From: Sulfurospirillum sp964466465
Lineage (GTDB): Bacteria > Campylobacterota > Campylobacteria > Campylobacterales > Sulfurospirillaceae
Assembly (NCBI GenBank): GCA_964466465.1
Contig: CAYXNJ010000063.1
Coordinates: 1-9,413 of the forward strand
Length of the DNA: 9,413 nt
Reading direction: 5' to 3'
The notes below the pieces were generated by a model, which was given only the letters and a program-made list of their open reading frames with translations, did not search any database and had not been told where the DNA came from. Numbering within the stretch: position 1 is the first letter of the stretch; each line of letters begins with the position of its first letter. Made by a program: the position numbers and the translations under genes. This document shows, in pieces, positions 5,895 to 9,413 of the stretch.

Positions 5895-7412
5895 TTACTT
5901 GACTGCAAACGTCGCTTTAAACTCGCTCAATGCCTTATGTAATAGCTCTTCAAGCTCTTTATCAATCGCTTTTTTAGCTTTAAGTTGTTCAAAAATATCT
6001 GGATACTTTGCTTCAACATAAGAGTTAAGTTCCGTTTCAAAACGGCCTACTGATTTAACATCAATACTATCTAAGTAACCTTTTGCACCTGCAAAAATAA
6101 CAAGTACTTGTTTTTCAATTGCAATTGGAGCATACGGAGGTTGTTTTAAGATCTCAACCATACGTTGTCCACGCTCTAATTGTTTACGGCTTGATTCATC
6201 AAGATCACTTGCAAACTGTGCAAATGCTTGAAGCTCACGGTATTGCGCAAGGTCAAGTCTCATTGTACCTGCAACTTGTTTGGTTGCTTTAATTTGCGCA
6301 GCACCACCAACACGTGAAACTGAAAGACCAACGTTGATTGCTGGACGGATACCTGAGTTAAACAAGTCTGATTCCAAGAAAATTTGACCGTCAGTAATTG
6401 AAATAACGTTTGTTGGAATATATGCTGATACGTCACCTGCTTGTGTTTCAATAATTGGAAGCGCTGTTAAAGAACCCGCTCCTAATTCATCGTTAACTTT
6501 TGCAGCTCTTTCTAATAGACGAGAGTGTAGATAGAAAACGTCACCAGGGTATGCTTCACGACCTGGAGGACGGCGTAAAATCAATGACATTTCACGGTAA
6601 GCAACCGCATGTTTTGAAAGATCATCATAAACGATCAATGCGTGTTTACCATTATCTCTGAAGTATTCACCCATAGATACACCTGCATATGGAGCCAAGA
6701 ATTGCATTGCAGCAGAGTCACTTGCACCTGCATTAACAACAATGGTATATTCCATAGCACCATGCTCTTCAAGTTTTTTAACAACTTGAGCAACTGTAGA
6801 TTGTTTTTGACCAATTGCTACATAGATACATGTAACATTTTGACCTTTTTGATTGATGATTGTATCGATTGCAATCGTTGTTTTACCTGTTTGTCTATCA
6901 CCAATGATAAGCTCTCTTTGTCCACGACCGATTGGAACAAGTGCATCAATCGCTTTAATACCTGTTTGAAGTGGTTCATGTACTGATTTACGAGCCATAA
7001 TACCATGTGCTTTTTCTTCAACGAAACGTGTTTCAGTTGCATTGATTGGTCCTTTTGCATCAATAGGATCACCTAATGAGTTAACAACACGACCAACAAG
7101 TGCCTCGCCCACTGGAACACGAAGAAGTTTCGCTAATCTTTTAACAGAAGAGCCTTCTTTAATCTCGTTACAACTACCAAGAACAACGATACCAACACTT
7201 GATTCTTCAAGGTTAAGTGCCATTCCTCTCTCACCGTTCTCAAACTCGACCATTTCACCAGCCATAACGTTTTTCAAACCATAAACGTTTGCAACACCAT
7301 CAGCAACAGAAATAACTTTTCCTGTCTCTTCGATATCTACATTGAGTTCAAAGTTTTCAATACGCTCTTTAATGATTGAACTGATTTCATCAGCTTTCAT
7401 TTTTGCTCCCAC
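5895..7412 (-). CDS. atpA: ATP synthase F1 subunit alpha
   Basis: Non-catalytic nucleotide-binding subunit alternating with beta in F1. The 505-residue product has the N-terminal beta-barrel (about 28-95), Walker A GDRQTGKT (171-178), Walker B region ALIVYDDLS (258-266) and the arginine-finger motif SVSRVGG (364-370, Arg367). Two starts compete. The GTG at 7412 (MGAKMKADEIS) has AAGGAG six bases upstream; the ATG at 7400 (MKADEIS) has GGGAG five bases upstream. I chose GTG because its ribosome site is better and because, as I recall, several Campylobacterota AtpA proteins begin with a similar MxAK extension. A 38-base AT-rich gap separates it from atpH. Confidence 0.98.
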   Translation of the reverse strand: MGAKMKADEISSIIKERIENFELNVDIEETGKVISVADGVANVYGLKNVMAGEMVEFENGERGMALNLEESSVGIVVLGSCNEIKEGSSVKRLAKLLRVPVGEALVGRVVNSLGDPIDAKGPINATETRFVEEKAHGIMARKSVHEPLQTGIKAIDALVPIGRGQRELIIGDRQTGKTTIAIDTIINQKGQNVTCIYVAIGQKQSTVAQVVKKLEEHGAMEYTIVVNAGASDSAAMQFLAPYAGVSMGEYFRDNGKHALIVYDDLSKHAVAYREMSLILRRPPGREAYPGDVFYLHSRLLERAAKVNDELGAGSLTALPIIETQAGDVSAYIPTNVISITDGQIFLESDLFNSGIRPAINVGLSVSRVGGAAQIKATKQVAGTMRLDLAQYRELQAFAQFASDLDESSRKQLERGQRMVEILKQPPYAPIAIEKQVLVIFAGAKGYLDSIDVKSVGRFETELNSYVEAKYPDIFEQLKAKKAIDKELEELLHKALSEFKATFAVK

Positions 7413-7450
7413 AAATTACTCCTTAACTTTCTTTTATCTATTTATTATTG

Positions 7451-7981
7451 TTAAATTGCTTTTAAAATATGCTCTGTCATTTGAGCTTTAAGACGCTCAA
7501 CAGAGAAACTCACTTCAATGCCCAAGTCATCTAACTCGACTTTAATTCCTGGATAACTATTTTCATTAGCATTTAATTTGATTTTAGCATTAAACTTTTT
7601 ACTAAAATTGTCTTCTAACATGGAAATTTGTGCTTGACTCATTTTGAAGTTTGTCGAAACACTACCTTCATATGTGTTGCTTTTCAAAGAGAGTTGGTAT
7701 TTTAATTCTTTTGCTACAACAGGGATTAATTTTAAACGATCATTGCTACCGAGTAGTTTAATGAAATTCTGAAATTTCACGTTTTTGTTTTCAACTAAAG
7801 ATAAAACCAATTCTTCTTTAGCTTTTGCAGAAACATCTGGAGAAAGAATAATGTTATTAAACTTCTCTAACTTAAATGCTTCAACCAATTGAGTTAATAA
7901 ACCATACACATCCACCAACTCACCATCATTACATCCACTCATGAGAGCATTAACATATTTTTTTGCTATCGCTCCACTCAT
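7451..7981 (-). CDS. atpH: ATP synthase F1 subunit delta (OSCP)
   Basis: Joins the top of the alpha3beta3 ring to the peripheral stalk (b and b'). The 176-residue product has the expected N-terminal helical domain (IAKKYVNALMSG at 5-16 onward) and the C-terminal OSCP signature near the end (PGIKVELDDLGIEVSFSVER, about 144-163), finishing with a helix to ILKAI. Length is normal. Its ATG shares one base with the atpF stop (TAATG), a typical translational-coupling overlap, with GAAGG within the end of atpF as a modest ribosome site. Confidence 0.96.
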   Translation of the reverse strand: MSGAIAKKYVNALMSGCNDGELVDVYGLLTQLVEAFKLEKFNNIILSPDVSAKAKEELVLSLVENKNVKFQNFIKLLGSNDRLKLIPVVAKELKYQLSLKSNTYEGSVSTNFKMSQAQISMLEDNFSKKFNAKIKLNANENSYPGIKVELDDLGIEVSFSVERLKAQMTEHILKAI

Positions 7982-8496
7982 TATGCAACCTTCTTATTGA
8001 CAATTTTAACAATTTCATCATTATCAAGAGAGATTGAACCCTCTTTAAACATTTCATCTAAAACTTCACATACCATTGCTCTTTGCATTTTGCGGCGCTC
8101 AATTGTAACGCGATCTTCAAATGCTCTCTCCAAGCTTTCAATCTCCGCTTCTGCTTCTTGAGCAACTTTTTCACTTAAAAGAACCGCTTCTTTTTTTGCT
8201 GTTTCAACAAGAGCTCTTGCATTTACTTTTGCTTCTTCTACTTTTGCAAGTGCAATCTCTTTTTTACTATTAGACTCTTTTAATTTTACTTGAATAGAAT
8301 CTAATTTTGTTGCAATCTCATTCTTACGTCCAAGATACCACTGTTTAGCAGAATCAGCAACATAGTAATACATAATTGCAGCAAAAATCAAAAAGTTGAT
8401 TGTTCTAGGAATGATATCGGTTGACCCGCCACCCTCACCACCACTAGCAAAAAGTGCAATTGGAGCTAATAAGAGTAAAAAATAGTTTATTTTCAT
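7981..8496 (-). CDS. atpF: ATP synthase F0 subunit b with N-terminal signal-like segment
   Basis: Peripheral-stalk subunit that holds the F1 head still against the rotating c-ring. The 171-residue product differs from textbook b subunits in having an extra hydrophobic N-terminus (MKINYFLLLLAPIALFASGG) that looks like a cleavable signal peptide, with a plausible site after Ala17. A Gly-rich linker (19-25) leads to the true membrane helix (about 29-46, DIIPRTINFLIFAAIMYYY). A long charged coiled coil (about 55-140) and a delta-binding C-terminus follow. Such an extension is, as far as I recall, usual in Campylobacterota. The ATG has AAGGAG seven bases upstream, overlapping the atpF' stop. Pairing with atpF' implies a b-b' heterodimer. 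Confidence 0.95.
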   Translation of the reverse strand: MKINYFLLLLAPIALFASGGEGGGSTDIIPRTINFLIFAAIMYYYVADSAKQWYLGRKNEIATKLDSIQVKLKESNSKKEIALAKVEEAKVNARALVETAKKEAVLLSEKVAQEAEAEIESLERAFEDRVTIERRKMQRAMVCEVLDEMFKEGSISLDNDEIVKIVNKKVA

Positions 8497-8507
8497 TCAT
8501 CCACTCC

Positions 8508-8930
8508 TTAAATATGGCTCAATTTAGCAGCAACACTCTCTTTGAAAAGAGGCATTTGTGCTAACAGACCATTTTTAAACTCATCTTTTTCTGACTCTAA
8601 AGCTTTAAAAAATGCTACACTTTGAGCTTCAAGATCACTCTTTTTTTGCTCAACCTTTTTTGCAGCTTTTTCTTTAGCCTCGTTTAGTGCAGCTTCTCTA
8701 ATTTTTGCTGCTTCCATTTTGCCCTCAGACAAAATTGTCTCTACTTCTTTATAGTAGGCCACAACATCACTGGCATTTTTCCCTGCATTTTCTAAATCAC
8801 GATTAATAGAGTTATTTCTATTGTCAATAAACTCTAAAAGTGGTTTATACAGTGTTTTGTTCAGTAGATGTAACAAATCTAAAAATACAGTTCCAGTCAC
8901 CAGTAACAGTGCTGGGATAATATCCAACAT
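8508..8930 (-). CDS. atpF': ATP synthase F0 subunit b' (second stalk subunit)
   Basis: Second peripheral-stalk subunit, expected to form a heterodimeric coiled coil with the b subunit encoded next. The 140-residue product has one membrane segment (about 4-26), the family-typical LYKPLLEFIDNRNNSI turn into the cytoplasm (27-42), and a long Lys/Glu/Ala coiled coil (about 44-125). Asp18 and His21 sit inside the membrane segment, which is unusual. The ATG is preceded by a strong AAGGAG (8939..8944) eight bases upstream. It is the first gene of the ATP synthase series, behind the 142-base spacer that carries the candidate promoter; atpF follows after 11 bases. Confidence 0.94.
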   Translation of the reverse strand: MLDIIPALLLVTGTVFLDLLHLLNKTLYKPLLEFIDNRNNSINRDLENAGKNASDVVAYYKEVETILSEGKMEAAKIREAALNEAKEKAAKKVEQKKSDLEAQSVAFFKALESEKDEFKNGLLAQMPLFKESVAAKLSHI

Positions 8931-8992
8931 ATTTCTTGCTCCTTTAGCGCGAGATCAGACTCAATTTTAAGATTTTTTTAGCACAAACAAGA

Positions 8993-9031
8993 TTGCTGTA
9001 TCAAAATTTTGCGCGAATTGTAACACAGCAA
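8993..9031. repeat. Inverted repeat around the candidate atp promoter
   Basis: TTGCTGT (8993..8999) and its exact reverse complement ACAGCAA (9025..9031) flank a 25-base centre that contains the candidate -10 box and start region. Inside lies a perfect 10-base palindrome, CAAAATTTTG (9002..9011). This could be an operator for a dimeric regulator, or chance in a low-complexity region. The 25-base loop is too long for a good terminator. Confidence 0.4.
9017..9025 (-). promoter_or_regulatory. Candidate promoter of the ATP synthase operon
   Basis: The minus strand reads TGTTACAAT, an extended -10 box (TGN then TACAAT, one mismatch to TATAAT) in the parB-atpF' spacer, with T/A-rich sequence upstream and no clear -35. 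This is the typical form of Campylobacterota sigma-70 promoters. Transcription would begin near 9010, leaving a leader of about 80 bases before atpF'. Readthrough from parB is also possible because I see no terminator after parB. Confidence 0.4.
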
Positions 9032-9072
9032 AGGAAAATAGTTTATTAAATTAACTCAAATAACTAATTTTA

Positions 9073-9413
9073 TTATTTTAATTGCTCCAAAAAAGTATAA
9101 ATTGCTTCACCGTTTTTAAAATGAATGGTTATAGTATTTGCTTTTGGTGTAGCCTCAAAGCCAAGCTCTTTAAGCCTATTTTTGAGTGTTTGGAGTTCTT
9201 CAGGAATAGCAGGTATGGTCTTTTCTTGTTTACCAGTTGATTCATCAGCACTTTTTAGTTTTTTTACCAAAGCTTCTGTTTCTCGAACGCTCAGTTTTTG
9301 ACCTAAAATAGTGTTTACAATTGTCTCTTCATCTTTAGGATCAAGTCCTACAAGTACCTTGGCATGGCCTTGAGAAAGGGTACCTTCTGCAAGATATTTT
9401 TTCGTTTGATCAC
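9073..9413 (-). CDS. parB: Chromosome-partitioning protein ParB, C-terminal part (5' end outside window)
   Basis: Centromere-binding and CTP-switch protein of the ParABS chromosome segregation system; ParA and the N-terminal CTP-binding domain would be encoded beyond 9413. The visible 112 residues run in one open frame to the window edge. They include the helix-turn-helix stretch KYLAEGTLSQGHAKVLVGLD (5-24) and LSVRETEALVKKL (40-52), both ParB/Spo0J signatures. A variable charged linker (53-72) and a C-terminal dimerisation domain (about 73-112) follow. A TTG at 9270 is only an internal Leu codon, so the apparent 65-residue short form is not a separate gene. The gene lies upstream of the atp genes in the same orientation, as in relatives. 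Confidence 0.94.
   Translation of the reverse strand, partial: DQTKKYLAEGTLSQGHAKVLVGLDPKDEETIVNTILGQKLSVRETEALVKKLKSADESTGKQEKTIPAIPEELQTLKNRLKELGFEATPKANTITIHFKNGEAIYTFLEQLK

Noticed and set aside
6642..6986. Plus-strand open frame of 114 codons opposite atpA
   Set aside because: Lies wholly antisense to a strongly conserved gene; its Cys/Asn/Ile/Thr-rich composition is that of an antisense shadow, and I see no ribosome site or known domain.
9073..9270. A separate 65-residue small protein starting at the TTG at 9270
   Set aside because: The frame continues without a stop to the window edge, and the upstream residues are clear ParB sequence, so this is the C-terminus of ParB.
1..9413. Mobile elements, CRISPR arrays, tRNA or rRNA genes, phage or defence genes
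   Set aside because: None seen. Gene content is continuous, syntenic housekeeping sequence with no transposase, array-like spacing or tRNA-like fold.

Overview
The window is a chromosomal segment of a Campylobacterota (epsilonproteobacterial) organism. It is AT-rich, and every gene lies on the minus strand. In transcription order the genes are parB (5' end missing), atpF', atpF, atpH, atpA, atpG, atpD, atpC, tolQ/exbB, tolR/exbD, a TolA/TonB-like gene, and tolB. Pal is expected just past position 1. As far as I recall, this is the same order as in Campylobacter jejuni. Protein wording, such as the AtpA N-terminus and the AtpD motifs, fits free-living relatives such as Sulfurospirillum. The genus is my guess; the phylum is well supported.

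Region by region. Positions 9413-9073 hold the C-terminal part of ParB, a chromosome-partition protein. Positions 9072-8931 are a 142-base AT-rich spacer with a candidate promoter, an inverted repeat and a repeated GC-rich decamer. Positions 8930-3157 hold seven genes for the ATP synthase peripheral stalk and F1 sector (b', b, delta, alpha, gamma, beta, epsilon). The membrane subunits a (atpB) and c (atpE) are absent, as expected for this phylum, where they lie elsewhere. Positions 3151-120 hold the four Tol genes, which follow atpC after only 5 bases. Positions 119-1 are a short AT-rich leader with a near-consensus extended -10 box pointing towards the presumed pal.

How the genes work together. 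The ATP synthase makes ATP from the proton motive force. TolQ-TolR is a proton channel that spends the same force to energise a TolA-like periplasm-spanning protein, which acts on periplasmic TolB and outer-membrane Pal. Gene spacing from atpF' to tolB runs from a 1-base overlap to 38 bases, with no clear terminator, so one long transcript is likely.

I see no wholly new system here: the gene content is ordinary and conserved. The less expected items are in the nucleotide layer. The main one is a 13-bp mRNA hairpin with a GCAA loop inside the start of atpG. Others are a GC-rich hairpin at the start of the tolA-like gene, hairpins at the end of tolB, repeat structure around the putative atp promoter, and two competing atpA starts.
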